Counted from the stretch's first letter, positions 48,101 to 57,350 are shown. The stretch is DNA of 64,000 nucleotides from Lachnospiraceae bacterium EP-SM-12S-S03 (GCA_020540725.1 JAJBSL010000012.1:14893-78892), one strand, 5' to 3'. The notes: generated by a model not told the origin, from the sequence alone. Numbers and translations: made by a program.

Positions 48101-48869
48101 AAACAGCTTCCCTCCCTTCTACGAGCAGAGGGTAATCTGCTCTCATTATTTCTGATGGAGACCAGTCTCTTGCGATGGGGATTCCACAGGACATAGAACC
48201 TTCTTCACAACATCCCCTCTGACAAAAAGGACCGGTCAGCTTCGGTGAAAATAAGATCGGATTAAATTCATATAGTTTCTGCCAGATGTCTAACATTACA
48301 ATTCTTGTTTCGTCGGTATTTCTTCTGCAGATACGCTGACTGATCATATGTTTCCATTCATAAGGTGTAGCACAGATGATCAGAATATTTCTCAAAGCAT
48401 GAGGAAGAGCATAACCGGCAGAGTCATGATGAAATCCCACAGAACACAATTCCTGATAACATCTGAGATTCGATAAGCAGCTTTGCAGATAGAGATCAAT
48501 GTATCTCTGTTCGGAAAAAAGGATTTCATATGGGATCACAAATGCAGCTTTTTCTGAATAGTTGCTATATTGCAGAGATGCACTCATGAATTTTACTTCG
48601 TTTTGATGACGAGTGATCTGTGCAAGAAAACGTCTGCTTGCACCTACAATCGCAACGGTAATCACCGTAAATTTCTGTACGGTTGGGTGGGGAAGACTGG
48701 CAATCCGGTCTACTGTTTTATCCGTAAAAGATTTCTGATAAAGAGCCATAAGATCATCCATGTTTTGAATGGAATGTCCTTGTTGAGTAAGCCTTGCTGC
48801 AAATACCATGTTTTGAGCCGCTTCCTGAATGGTATAACTATTTAAAATCTTTGTCTCAATGTGATCCAT
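48090..48869 (-). CDS. thyX: FAD-dependent thymidylate synthase ThyX-like
   Basis: A 259-residue protein. The flavin/dUMP motif appears as RHQNEVKFMSASLQYSNYS, a variant of the RHRxxSxNExSxRY signature. A C-terminal ALPHALRNILIICATPYEWKHMISQR also fits ThyX. It would make dTMP from dUMP with folate and FAD. The motif is divergent, so a related reaction on another pyrimidine is possible. It lies in an operon with a nucleotide-modification-like gene and a dUTPase remnant. Confidence 0.82.
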   Translation of the reverse strand: MDHIETKILNSYTIQEAAQNMVFAARLTQQGHSIQNMDDLMALYQKSFTDKTVDRIASLPHPTVQKFTVITVAIVGASRRFLAQITRHQNEVKFMSASLQYSNYSEKAAFVIPYEILFSEQRYIDLYLQSCLSNLRCYQELCSVGFHHDSAGYALPHALRNILIICATPYEWKHMISQRICRRNTDETRIVMLDIWQKLYEFNPILFSPKLTGPFCQRGCCEEGSMSCGIPIARDWSPSEIMRADYPLLVEGREAVYED

Positions 48870-49182
48870 AGGCTTGTTCCTCCTTTATCAATGCTTTCAG
48901 CAGAATGAGATAGTTGATGCAATCTGTAATCTTCTCATCCCATTGTTCTAAGTCAAATTGGAGCAGCGAAGAGTAACACATATCATAGAGAGATACGACA
49001 TGCTTCGACATCATTCCTGCCAGAGCAGCCTTAGGTGTGCATCCCTGTAACGAGGCAGCGATTTTAAATGCACTCAGGCGATCAATGCGGTCTCCGGTGT
49101 ATTCTTTCTTCTTATGTGCTAGGACATCGGCACATTTTCGATATTGTTGTTCAAGGACAACATTAAATTCATTTTGTGTCAT
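48856..49182 (-). CDS. Nucleotide modification associated / DUF1599-like protein
   Basis: A 108-residue helical protein with KKKEYTGDRIDRLSAFKIAA and a C-terminal WDEKITDCINYLILLKALI, the pattern of DUF1599 (nucleotide modification associated domain), which is related in fold to MazG-like proteins. It lies directly before thyX, overlapping it by 14 bases. A role in nucleotide metabolism is likely from the context only. Confidence 0.65.
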   Translation of the reverse strand: MTQNEFNVVLEQQYRKCADVLAHKKKEYTGDRIDRLSAFKIAASLQGCTPKAALAGMMSKHVVSLYDMCYSSLLQFDLEQWDEKITDCINYLILLKALIKEEQAYGSH

Positions 49183-49209
49183 ATTGTAATTCCTCCTTCG
49201 TAAAATGAT

Positions 49210-50757
49210 TTATAATTCGGGTTCCCGTGTCTTTTGCTTTTTGGGAACCTGGTTGTGGAGAATTGCTTCCACATTTTTGTCTACGGTTCTTAAATCTTGT
49301 GTCAGGTCCTTTAGAGATCGGATGGATGATTTTTGCTGGTCGATCTGTTCCTGCAAGCTGTTTTTTTGTTCCTTCAATGTTTTGATAGGAAGCATCTTTC
49401 CATCTGGATAAAAAGATTTCAGCCAGTCACGTGCTTCTTCATATGCTTGAATTTCAGCGGTGTGTTCTTTTCGGAATCTGCTTTTGTTTTTCACCTTTAA
49501 AAATTCGGTATAGATTGCTTTCTGTGCAAAATATTGTCCGGTATAATGGATCTGCCGGTTGATGTTTTTCAAATCTGCATTCATTTCCATAAGCTGCTCT
49601 GTTGCCTGATCTAACTGTTTTTGAGATTCGGAAAAGGCATCTTTTAATTCAGTTTGGGTATTGTATCCATGTTCTTGCACATAGATAATGGTATTTGCCA
49701 TTTCCTGAAGATTGGATATTTTTACCCGATGAGCATATCCGGGACTTTGCATTGCTTTCACATTTTTCTGAAGATCTACTACCAACCGTAAATGCGATCT
49801 GACATAAAGAATGGTTATCGGATCTTTTCGTAAGAAGAGCTGTTCTAAATGTTCTTTGCCGTATTGAGTTCCCAAAGCCTTCTCTGTAATCCGTTTGTCC
49901 CGATCCGGATGGAGATAACGATATCTTCCTCTTTCTTCAATAACGGAAATTTGATATTTTTCAAAAAGCAGAGATTGGAATTCCTGAAAGCTTTTAGAAT
50001 GCGAGCTGCACTCTTCGATGGCATTTCGGAGTTCCTGCTTCTGTGTCTGAAACATTGTGGCAGTTGGTTTCAACCCATCTGCAATGATTTTTTTGTTTGT
50101 CTCTTCTAATTTTTTCTGTCCGGATTTTTGCGCCATATATTCAGCCTGTGTGATCTTTGTTTCAGCTGGAGAGAGAAGATCAACCTGATGAAGTCCCTCT
50201 TGGATGCACATATCCATAATTTCTTTCTTGAAATAATTCAGAAATTTATTTGTGGATCGGTGTTTGTATCCGGCAATTTCTTCATGGGGCTTATCCATGT
50301 AAGGCTGCCTTCTGACAGCTTCCCTACGGACGCTGTTGATCACAATATGCGTATGGATATTGCCGGAACCATTGTGACCATCGGTATGTGTCACGATAAG
50401 AGCCTGATATCCGGGAAAAATTTTCTTTGCAAGTTCTAAAGATAGAGCCTGTGCTTTTTCTCCCGTCAGAGCACATTCAATAGCGTCGGTAGGATCATAA
50501 CTGATGATATAGTGATGACTTTTGATTTCAGATCTGCTTCGGTTCTTTTTAAAATGTTCATTACATTCATAGCATTCAACATCAAAAGTATCGGGATTAC
50601 AGTTGAGACCATCCACATATAATTCATCTCTTCGCAGTGGCCGATTAAATTCATCGAGAATCATTTTTCCGGTTGATTCATCATGCTGGAAGATGAGATA
50701 ATTCAGAGCATCTGAATAGTTTGCATTCCGACTTTTAATATGTTTCACTATTGCCAC
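49210..50757 (-). CDS. MOBP-type relaxase
   Basis: A 515-residue relaxase that nicks oriT and leads the strand into the recipient. The metal-binding motif reads GNIHTHIVINSV (HxH) near residue 120, with a probable catalytic Tyr in the N-terminal 40 residues. The C-terminal 200 residues are coiled-coil-rich. The GTG at 50757 is taken because AGGTGATTATC precedes it; a GTG three codons earlier is possible. The 5' end overlaps mobC by 23 bases. Promoter D and the probable oriT are upstream. Confidence 0.92.
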   Translation of the reverse strand: MAIVKHIKSRNANYSDALNYLIFQHDESTGKMILDEFNRPLRRDELYVDGLNCNPDTFDVECYECNEHFKKNRSRSEIKSHHYIISYDPTDAIECALTGEKAQALSLELAKKIFPGYQALIVTHTDGHNGSGNIHTHIVINSVRREAVRRQPYMDKPHEEIAGYKHRSTNKFLNYFKKEIMDMCIQEGLHQVDLLSPAETKITQAEYMAQKSGQKKLEETNKKIIADGLKPTATMFQTQKQELRNAIEECSSHSKSFQEFQSLLFEKYQISVIEERGRYRYLHPDRDKRITEKALGTQYGKEHLEQLFLRKDPITILYVRSHLRLVVDLQKNVKAMQSPGYAHRVKISNLQEMANTIIYVQEHGYNTQTELKDAFSESQKQLDQATEQLMEMNADLKNINRQIHYTGQYFAQKAIYTEFLKVKNKSRFRKEHTAEIQAYEEARDWLKSFYPDGKMLPIKTLKEQKNSLQEQIDQQKSSIRSLKDLTQDLRTVDKNVEAILHNQVPKKQKTREPEL

Positions 50758-51121
50758 GATAATCACCTATCATTTTTAGCAGTTCCTTTTTTAACCTATA
50801 TAGGTCGTAAAGGCATTGCTGGATTTCGTTTGTTACAGATTTAGAGTACGCTCCTCCTGTATTGAAATATTTTGCGATCTGATTGAGATTAGAGCCGATT
50901 TTTCCATACTCTGCTAAAAGCATTTTTATTGTCTTACTTTCAATTACAACCTCATAGCGTATTGCCATTTTGTGATCTAAAATCAAGTTCCTCAGATAAT
51001 CAGAACGGGATAATTTCGCCTGAGAAGCGGCATGATTGACTAACTCTAATTCAATGTCACTTAATCTTAAACAAATGATATTAGAGTGTTTCATTTCATT
51101 TCTTTTTTTCTTCGGTGCCAT
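50735..51121 (-). CDS. MobC-like relaxosome accessory protein
   Basis: A 128-residue protein. Residues 12-45 form a ribbon-helix-helix-like start (IICLRLSDIELELVNHAASQ, KLSRSDYLRNLIL) and the C-terminal part has the MobC pattern YGKIGSNLNQIAKYFNTGG. It binds oriT and helps the relaxase open the strand. GGGAGGAGGAAC precedes the ATG. Confidence 0.9.
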   Translation of the reverse strand: MAPKKKRNEMKHSNIICLRLSDIELELVNHAASQAKLSRSDYLRNLILDHKMAIRYEVVIESKTIKMLLAEYGKIGSNLNQIAKYFNTGGAYSKSVTNEIQQCLYDLYRLKKELLKMIGDYRGNSETY

Positions 51122-51164
51122 GTTCCTCCTCCCTTAATTGAGTGCTTCCAACTTCATGGCTCTC

Positions 51165-51286
51165 CACTAGAAATATCAGCTGTCCCTTCTGATACTTCTA
51201 GTGTTGCGCACACATTTGATGTGGAAGCCAATCTGACATTTTGTGAATGTCAGTAACGAGGGTATGGGGAGCGTAATCCACATCAA
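51165..51286. other. Probable oriT
   Basis: It lies between mobC and the deformylase gene. CACTAGAAATATCAG (51165-51179) pairs with CTGATACTTCTAGTG (51189-51203) with one mismatch. TTGATGTGGA (51216-51225) pairs with TCCACATCAA (51277-51286), enclosing a perfect CTGACATT/AATGTCAG hairpin (51233-51253) and the G-rich segment GTAACGAGGGTATGGGGAGC. Serial and nested hairpins beside relaxosome genes are typical of an origin of transfer; the nick is probably in that segment. Confidence 0.72.
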
Positions 51287-51362
51287 GATAAAACTCAGAG
51301 TAATCGGAAAGCCAAAATGGCGATACCGTATTACTGGGTGGATCTTGCTCTTGAAAGATTAA

Positions 51363-51406
51363 CCCTCTCATATAACGAAAGGCTCAGGGCAGAAAATACA
51401 GGGTGA
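51363..51406 (-). promoter_or_regulatory. Element promoter motif, site D (before the relaxase operon)
   Basis: On the minus strand: CACCCTGTATTT, 11 bases, then CCTTTCGTTATATGAGAG. It points toward oriT, mobC and the relaxase. The first half differs slightly from sites A-C (TGTATTT rather than TGTAAAA). Confidence 0.72.
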
Positions 51407-51489
51407 GATAGAAAAAAAGTAAAAAAACTGCTATACTACAATTCAGAACAAAGCAAAAAAACGATTTTGAGAATAGAGGTATGAAGAAA

Positions 51490-51900
51490 ATGGTAAAACC
51501 AATTATGAAAGATATATTTTTCCTGGGACAAAAATCTGAACCGGCAACAAAAGCCGATCTTCAAGTTGGAAAAGATTTAATGGATACGTTAGCTGCGAAC
51601 CGTGAGGGATGTGTTGGAATGGCAGCGAATATGATCGGTGTGAAAAAAAGTGTCATTATTGTAAATATGGGATTCGTAGATGTGGTAATGTTTAATCCTG
51701 TATTGGTAAGAAAAGAATCACCTTATGAAACTGAAGAAGGATGCTTATCTCTTACAGGAGTGCGTAAGACAACGAGATATCAGATGATAGAAGTTGAATA
51801 TCTGGATATGAATTGGAAGAAACAGAAATTGAAACTTGACGGTTGGACCGCACAGATTTGTCAGCATGAGCTGGATCATTTGGAGGGCATACTGATTTAA
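51490..51900 (+). CDS. def: Peptide deformylase-like protein
   Basis: A 136-residue metalloenzyme with the three deformylase motifs: GCVGMAANMIG (motif 1, GxGxAAxQ with Asn for Gln), EEGCLSL (motif 2) and QHELDHLEG (motif 3). It removes formyl groups from new proteins. The Gln-to-Asn change is in a substrate-contact residue, so its specificity may be unusual. ATG 51490 fits AGAGG 10 bases upstream; ATG 51481 is the alternative. Cargo that could lower sensitivity to deformylase inhibitors. Confidence 0.85.
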   Translation: MVKPIMKDIFFLGQKSEPATKADLQVGKDLMDTLAANREGCVGMAANMIGVKKSVIIVNMGFVDVVMFNPVLVRKESPYETEEGCLSLTGVRKTTRYQMIEVEYLDMNWKKQKLKLDGWTAQICQHELDHLEGILI

Positions 51901-51930
51901 GCCGAGAGAAATTTACAGGAGTGATACTTT

Positions 51931-52202
51931 ATGGGAACGGAAAGAACAGATGAATTATATAAGGTTTTACTTACCAAAGGATATCCGAAAGAACTTTGTG
52001 CAGAAATAGCCTATAAGAATCTGAATACAGATTATACAGCGACCAGGATGTTGGGATACTTGTATCGTTACACAGAGCCCAGATTGGAAGATGTATAGAT
52101 GAAATGATTGCAATCCTAAGTGACCGGGAAGAAATCATAAAGAAAAAAGAAATGGAGCAGTCGCAGGCTGTTATAAATGAGATTTATAGAAATGGATTAT
52201 AA
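51931..52202 (+). pseudogene. Frameshifted small element gene
   Basis: MGTERTDELYKVLLTKGYPKELCAE begins a conserved small protein of about 90 residues that often precedes the excisionase genes. The frame stops at 52098 (LEDV-stop), and the rest continues in another frame from 52099: DEMIAILSDREEIIKKKEMEQ to NEIYRNGL at 52202. One base change in length near 52096 would restore it. It could still give the 55-residue N-terminal part. Confidence 0.7.
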
Positions 52203-52216
52203 ATTTTTTTATTAGT

Positions 52217-52256
52217 CACCCTGTAAAAATCCTCTTTTTCCTTTCGTTATATAGAA
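52217..52256 (+). promoter_or_regulatory. Element promoter motif, site C (before the excisionase/integrase operon)
   Basis: CACCCTGTAAAAA-type first half, 11 bases from TGTAAAA, then CCTTTCGTTATATAGAAGG. A partial second copy (CTTTTTCCTTCCTATATG) lies at 52259-52278. It lies 50 bases before the small HTH gene. Confidence 0.75.
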
Positions 52257-52305
52257 GGATCTTTTTCCTTCCTATATGTATGAAAGAAGAAAGAGGGTTT
52301 TTTAT

Positions 52306-52482
52306 ATGTCAGAAAAAAGATGTTATACCGTAAAAGAGATTCAGGAAATTTTAGATGTAAGCCGCCCGACAGTCTATGCATTATTAAAGAAAAAAGAGTT
52401 CCGATGGATCCAGTTGGATGGAGGAAAGTATAGAATTTCAAAAAAGAGTTTTGATGACTGGCTTGATAAACAGCCGGAGTAA
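52306..52482 (+). CDS. Excisionase-family HTH protein
   Basis: A 58-residue MerR/excisionase-type HTH (YTVKEIQEILDVSRPTVYALLK), then a WIQLDGGKYRISKKSFDDWLD wing. The ATG at 52306 is preferred over 52276 because GAGGG precedes it and the upstream residues are unrelated. It probably bends DNA at the element ends for excision. First gene after promoter C. Confidence 0.85.
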   Translation: MSEKRCYTVKEIQEILDVSRPTVYALLKKKEFRWIQLDGGKYRISKKSFDDWLDKQPE

Positions 52483-52582
52483 AAAATCTGGGATGTTGGT
52501 TGAGAGAAAAAGTCGCAATCGACATCCTAATTTTTTATTTGAAAATGATGTATGATGCAGAAAAGAAAGGAGAGTTGATCAG

Positions 52583-53542
52583 ATGAATCAAGTTGTTATA
52601 GAAGAAACTTCGTTTGAAGAAGTGCTTTCAGAAATAGAGGAGAACAGTAAATACAAACGACTTCCTCCAAAGGAAAAAACCTGGATGACAGTTCCGGAGA
52701 TGGGAAATCTTTTGGGACTAAAGAAGACAGGCAGATACTGGCTGGTTCAGAAAAATTATTTTGAATGCAGAGAAATCGCAGGACAAATGAGAGTGAATAT
52801 TGCCAGCTTTGAAAAGTGGTACGCAAACCAGGTGAAGTATCAGAAAGTGAATGGGGAAGAACCGGGAAAAAATCTGAAAAAATGGTCTTATTCCATATCA
52901 GAAGTTGCCAAAATGTTGGGGATTAGTGAAACTACGGTTTATGATCTGATTAAACGTGACGGTATAAAAACAGTTACTGTTGATTACTGGATCAGGATTC
53001 CGAAAAAATCTTTTCAGGAATGGTATGAGAAGCAATCAAAATATCGCACACAGAAAGATAGGGAAAAGGACAAGGAGCTGGAAGGAGCAACAATTACCAT
53101 GCCAGAAATGGCAAGGCTTTTGGGAATTCCAAGACGTCAGGTATATGAGATTTTGAAAAATTCCAAGTACAGTCATTTTTTTGAAACGGTTGTAATCGCA
53201 GAAAAGAAAAGAATTACAAAAGAGAGTTTTCAAAAATTTTTAGAAGGACAGGATCATTATAAATTGGATCCAGCCAACGATTATGAAGAGCTGTCAATGG
53301 AACAAAATTTTAGTCTGGCAAATTACAGGCGAAAGAAATTAGCCAAAACCGGAGATCGTAGTAAGAATGGAAATCTTGGTTATCTGACATTTGATGAGGC
53401 AGCGTTTCTTGCAAAGGTCAGTAGAGGGATGATTTACAAATGGATGGATGATGGGAAATTTTCAGCAGTGAAGATTGGAAACATATCCAGAGTAAAAAGA
53501 GATGAATTTGAAGCTTGGTTGGAAGAAAGGAAAGGGAATTAG
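52583..53542 (+). CDS. Multi-HTH excisionase-like DNA-binding protein
   Basis: A 319-residue protein with four excisionase/MerR-like HTH units: MTVPEMGNLLGLKK, YSISEVAKMLGISETTVYDLIK, ITMPEMARLLGIPRRQVYEILK and LTFDEAAFLAKVSRGMIYKWMD. Each is followed by a wing ending in SFxxW/FL-type residues. It ends one base before the integrase ATG. Four tandem domains would let one protein bind several sites at the element ends. Confidence 0.85.
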   Translation: MNQVVIEETSFEEVLSEIEENSKYKRLPPKEKTWMTVPEMGNLLGLKKTGRYWLVQKNYFECREIAGQMRVNIASFEKWYANQVKYQKVNGEEPGKNLKKWSYSISEVAKMLGISETTVYDLIKRDGIKTVTVDYWIRIPKKSFQEWYEKQSKYRTQKDREKDKELEGATITMPEMARLLGIPRRQVYEILKNSKYSHFFETVVIAEKKRITKESFQKFLEGQDHYKLDPANDYEELSMEQNFSLANYRRKKLAKTGDRSKNGNLGYLTFDEAAFLAKVSRGMIYKWMDDGKFSAVKIGNISRVKRDEFEAWLEERKGN

Positions 53543-53543
53543 C

Positions 53544-54935
53544 ATGGCATCGATCAGAGAACGAAACGGAAAATTTAATGTGATCTATAACTATAAGGAT
53601 GATTCCGGTAAACGGAGACAGAAGTGGGAAACATATGATACAAAAGCAGAAGCAAAGAAGCGAAAAAGAGAAATCGAATATAAACAGGAAATGGGCGCAC
53701 TTGTTGTGAGAAAGTGCAATACATTGTCGGATCTGCTCACGGAATACGTTTCTTTGTATGGAAAAGAAAAATGGGCATTATCCACTTATGAAGGGAATGT
53801 AGGGCTGATCAGAAATTATATTGAGCCTATGATTGGCTCTGTAAAACTTTCGGAGATCAACACTCGTTTTATGGAAAGATATTATCAGGGGTTGCTGCAG
53901 ACAAAAGCAGTCGGAAATCCGGTGAAAGGGAATAAGAAAAATGAATTTGTTTCTGCGAGTACCGTCAGAGAAATCCATAAGCTGCTTCGCAATTGTTTTG
54001 AGCAGGCAATCAAATGGGAGATGATAGAAAAAAATCCTTGTACCTATGCAACGGTGCCAAAACATAAATCGCAGAAACGGGAAATCTGGACAGCAGAAAC
54101 TTTAATGTATGCAATGGATGTCTGTGAAGATGAACGGTTGAAGCTGGCAATTAATCTGTCATTTTCCTGTTCCCTACGATTAGGGGAATTGCTTGGTTTG
54201 ACCTGGGACTGTGTAGATATTTCTCCGGAAGCAATCGAAGAGAATCGAGCTTATGTTTATATCAATAAGGAAACACAACGGGTAACAAAGGAAACTCTGA
54301 AAAATCTGGAAGGGAAAGATGTGTTGCTGGTTTTTCCTTCGCAGCATAAAACCAACAAAACTGTTCAGATTTTGAAAACACCAAAGACAGAGAGCAGTAT
54401 CCGTAAGGTATTTCTTCCAAAGAGTGTTGCAAATATGTTGGTTGAATGGAAAGCGGAGCAGGACGAAGTAAAAGAAGTCTTAGGCGAGGAATATATAGAT
54501 TATAATCTGGTGATGGCAACGACATTTGGAAATCCCATTGGTACCGGAGCAATCCGGGGACAATTAAATAAACTGATCGAAGAATATAATCTTCCGCCGG
54601 TTGTCTTTCATAGTTTGAGACACAGTAGCGTGACATATAAATTAAAACTGAATGGCGGAGATATCAAAGCGGTTCAAGGGGATTCCGGGCATTCACAGGT
54701 TGATATGGTAACAGATGTATATTCCCATATTATTGATGAGGATCGAAGACGAAACGCAGAATTATTCGAGGAAGCCTTCTATGAAAAGAAAAATCTGGAT
54801 CCAAAGATGCGAGATGAAACAGCAACTCAGACAGTAGATGTACCGGATGATGTAGATGCAGAGCTTCTTGCAAAAGTATTGGCAAATCCGGAAATGAAAG
54901 CACTATTGGCTTCGTTGGCAAAGGCGATGAAGTAA
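53544..54935 (+). CDS. Tyrosine integrase of the element
   Basis: A 463-residue tyrosine recombinase. The SAM-like core-binding domain is about residues 60-160. Catalytic residues are Arg in SCSLRLGELLGL, His-x-x-Arg in HSLRHSSVTYK, GHSQ, and the Tyr of VYSHI. ATG 53544 follows AAGGAAAGGGAATTAGC. The last 50 residues (DVPDDVDAELLAKVLANPEM to AMK) are repeated in the remnant at 60846. It inserts the element into the 3' half of tRNA-Arg(CCU). Confidence 0.95.
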   Translation: MASIRERNGKFNVIYNYKDDSGKRRQKWETYDTKAEAKKRKREIEYKQEMGALVVRKCNTLSDLLTEYVSLYGKEKWALSTYEGNVGLIRNYIEPMIGSVKLSEINTRFMERYYQGLLQTKAVGNPVKGNKKNEFVSASTVREIHKLLRNCFEQAIKWEMIEKNPCTYATVPKHKSQKREIWTAETLMYAMDVCEDERLKLAINLSFSCSLRLGELLGLTWDCVDISPEAIEENRAYVYINKETQRVTKETLKNLEGKDVLLVFPSQHKTNKTVQILKTPKTESSIRKVFLPKSVANMLVEWKAEQDEVKEVLGEEYIDYNLVMATTFGNPIGTGAIRGQLNKLIEEYNLPPVVFHSLRHSSVTYKLKLNGGDIKAVQGDSGHSQVDMVTDVYSHIIDEDRRRNAELFEEAFYEKKNLDPKMRDETATQTVDVPDDVDAELLAKVLANPEMKALLASLAKAMK

Positions 54936-55188
54936 TGAAAAATAGTGAAATATTAGTGGTGTGATTTATTACTAAAAAATGTGCAAATACATAAAAATAG
55001 GGAGTCAAGGGTTGGTTTAGGGCTTGTCTGAATAAATGAGAGATATGTTAAAAATAAATAAAACAAAATTATAGGAAACGAATAAAAAATTCGGAAACAG
55101 AGAAAAATATTGAAGAAACTAATGCTTTGTGGTATCGTTATAGCATAACATATAGTGTGGAATGATGGTTGTAAGGAGAAGAATAAAG

Positions 55189-56583
55189 ATGAGAAGGCCG
55201 ATTATTCGTTTGTCATCGTTGCAGTTGACAAATATTAAAAATGTAAAAAAAGGCACTATATATATGCCGAATACTGTAAACAAAATTTTATCAGCAGATA
55301 AAGCAGAAATACTTGGGATTTACGGACAAAATGGTTCAGGAAAAACAGCGATTGTTGATGCATTGTATTTTTTACAAAAAGTAATGATAGGAGCTGATCT
55401 TGATCAGTCATTAGAAGATTACATGGACATGGATTCCGATACTGCTGAAATTTTTGCAGATTTCAATATTTTTATGGATGATATTGTGTTTGAAATAGGA
55501 TACAGATTAAGTCTTAGCAGAGAAGAAAAAGAAGTTGTTATCAGTCGAGAAACACTAAGTGCTGCAAAAAATGAAAATGGAATCAGAACCAATAAGACTG
55601 TATTTATGGATTACCAAAGAGATCAAGCGAATGCCATTTTTAAACCACAGAAAAGACTGGATGAAATACTGGAAGAAAATAAAGAAATAAAAACAGATTT
55701 GATTGTAGCACGTAAAATGGCAGAAAAAAGTAATTGCTCTTATATTTTTGGTGAAAGCAGTCGGGAAATATTCTGCAGAGAATATAAAAATGGATTTCAA
55801 CAATTCTCGGTTATTATTTCTTCTCTGTTTGAATTTGCATTGAAAGATTTATTTGTGATTCGCAATACACATTCAGGAGTGATTTCTGCTAATTTTGTTT
55901 TACCGATGGCTTTTCGGATTGAAAATGATAATATTGGAGCAAAAGGGGATTTTGCAGTTTCTTTGACAGAACCAATTCTGGTGGATGAGGAGAGAAAAAA
56001 TCTGTTAGAGACAATTGTTGAACAGATCAATATTGTGTTATACACAATCATTCCGGGATTGCAGGTAACGATTAAAAATTACGGGAAACAGTCATTGGAT
56101 AATGGAGAAGAAGGATGGAAGCTGGAACTAATGTCAAAGAGAGAGGGTATGAAAGAGATTCCGATTAGAATGGAGTCGGAAGGAATTATTAAAATCATTT
56201 CTATTCTGAATGCACTCATACAGGCATTTGGAAATCCTTCGATTTGCCTTGTGATTGACGAGCTTGATTCTGGAATTTTTGAATATATGTTGGGAGAGCT
56301 GCTTGATATTTTCAAAAAGAGTGCAAAAGGACAATTGATCTTCACTTCACATAATCTTCGGGCACTTGAAATGATTGATAAGGAAAGCATTATGTTCTCT
56401 ACTACGAATCCAGATAATCGTTATATCCATATGAAGAACGTAAGGGAAAGCAACAACCTTCGCAATATGTATATCAGAAGCATTACATTGGGCGGTCAAT
56501 CAGAACAAATTTATGAAGAAACCGATAGTTTGAAAATTGCCAGAGCATTTAGAAAAGCAGGGCGGGGTGCTCGCGGTGAATGA
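55189..56583 (+). CDS. AAA ATPase of a two-gene AAA/TOPRIM system, copy 1
   Basis: A 464-residue ABC/RecF-like ATPase. Walker A GIYGQNGSGKTAIVD is near residue 45; Walker B LVIDELDSGIFEY is near 355; TSHNLRAL follows. Residues 70-330 lack a coiled coil. Such ATPases pair with a TOPRIM nuclease in PARIS, OLD-type and other anti-phage systems. It overlaps the TOPRIM gene by 8 bases. ATG 55189 has AAGGAG upstream. The second copy at 61247 differs by about 15 residues. Confidence 0.85.
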   Translation: MRRPIIRLSSLQLTNIKNVKKGTIYMPNTVNKILSADKAEILGIYGQNGSGKTAIVDALYFLQKVMIGADLDQSLEDYMDMDSDTAEIFADFNIFMDDIVFEIGYRLSLSREEKEVVISRETLSAAKNENGIRTNKTVFMDYQRDQANAIFKPQKRLDEILEENKEIKTDLIVARKMAEKSNCSYIFGESSREIFCREYKNGFQQFSVIISSLFEFALKDLFVIRNTHSGVISANFVLPMAFRIENDNIGAKGDFAVSLTEPILVDEERKNLLETIVEQINIVLYTIIPGLQVTIKNYGKQSLDNGEEGWKLELMSKREGMKEIPIRMESEGIIKIISILNALIQAFGNPSICLVIDELDSGIFEYMLGELLDIFKKSAKGQLIFTSHNLRALEMIDKESIMFSTTNPDNRYIHMKNVRESNNLRNMYIRSITLGGQSEQIYEETDSLKIARAFRKAGRGARGE

Positions 56584-57250
56584 GAAAAAAGTAATTGCGG
56601 TTATTGTAGAAGGACCGAGTGATGAAGCTGCATTGGGTTCCATTTTAAAAGAATATTTTTCAAGTGCAGAAATTCAGTTTGTGGTAGTTCATGGAGATAT
56701 CACGACAAAGGATTATACATTAACTGATAATATACTTTCCAAGATTAACAACTTAATTGAATCAGTAAAACAAAAATATGGGTACAAGAGAGAGGATTTT
56801 TTAAAAATCATACACATTGTTGATATGGATGGAGCCTTTTGTGATGATGCGATTGTGGAAAAAGATGTTGAGGGAGTCAGATATTATCTGGATCGTATAG
56901 AGACGAAATATCCGGATTATTTAATCCGAAAGCATACGCAAAAAGCAGAAATATTATCAAAATTATATTCTTCCGGGAAAATCAATGGTGTCAGCTATAG
57001 AATCTATTTTAATTCCTGTAATTTGGAACATGTGCTTTTCAATGAATTGAAAGATTTTACAGATGATGAAAAGGCAGATATGGCTGATGATTTTGCAGAA
57101 AAGTATGAAGGTAAGGTAGAGGATTTTGTTGAATTTATTTCTCAAGGCGATTTAATTGCTCCAGGTACATTTAAACAAACCTGGCAATTTATTGAAAAGG
57201 AAAAACATTCATTGGAAAGATTTACGAATATGCATTTGATTTTTAAGTGA
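56576..57250 (+). CDS. TOPRIM-domain partner protein, copy 1
   Basis: A 224-residue protein with VIVEGPSDEAALGSIL (catalytic Glu) and HIVDMDGAF (DxD), the TOPRIM metal site. It starts at a GTG inside the end of the ATPase gene, giving tight coupling. It resembles the OLD/DUF4435-type nuclease halves of two-gene defence systems. Asn/Cys-containing FNSCNLEHVLFNELKDFTDD is near residue 160. No defence activity can be shown from the sequence. Confidence 0.8.
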   Translation: MNEKKVIAVIVEGPSDEAALGSILKEYFSSAEIQFVVVHGDITTKDYTLTDNILSKINNLIESVKQKYGYKREDFLKIIHIVDMDGAFCDDAIVEKDVEGVRYYLDRIETKYPDYLIRKHTQKAEILSKLYSSGKINGVSYRIYFNSCNLEHVLFNELKDFTDDEKADMADDFAEKYEGKVEDFVEFISQGDLIAPGTFKQTWQFIEKEKHSLERFTNMHLIFK

Positions 57251-57350
57251 TAAATTACTAATCCAGCACAACGAGTTAATTTAGGTTTATATATTTGAAA
57301 CAACAGTTTTTATCCAACTATTGAAAGTTTCATCCAGAATAGGGTGTAAT

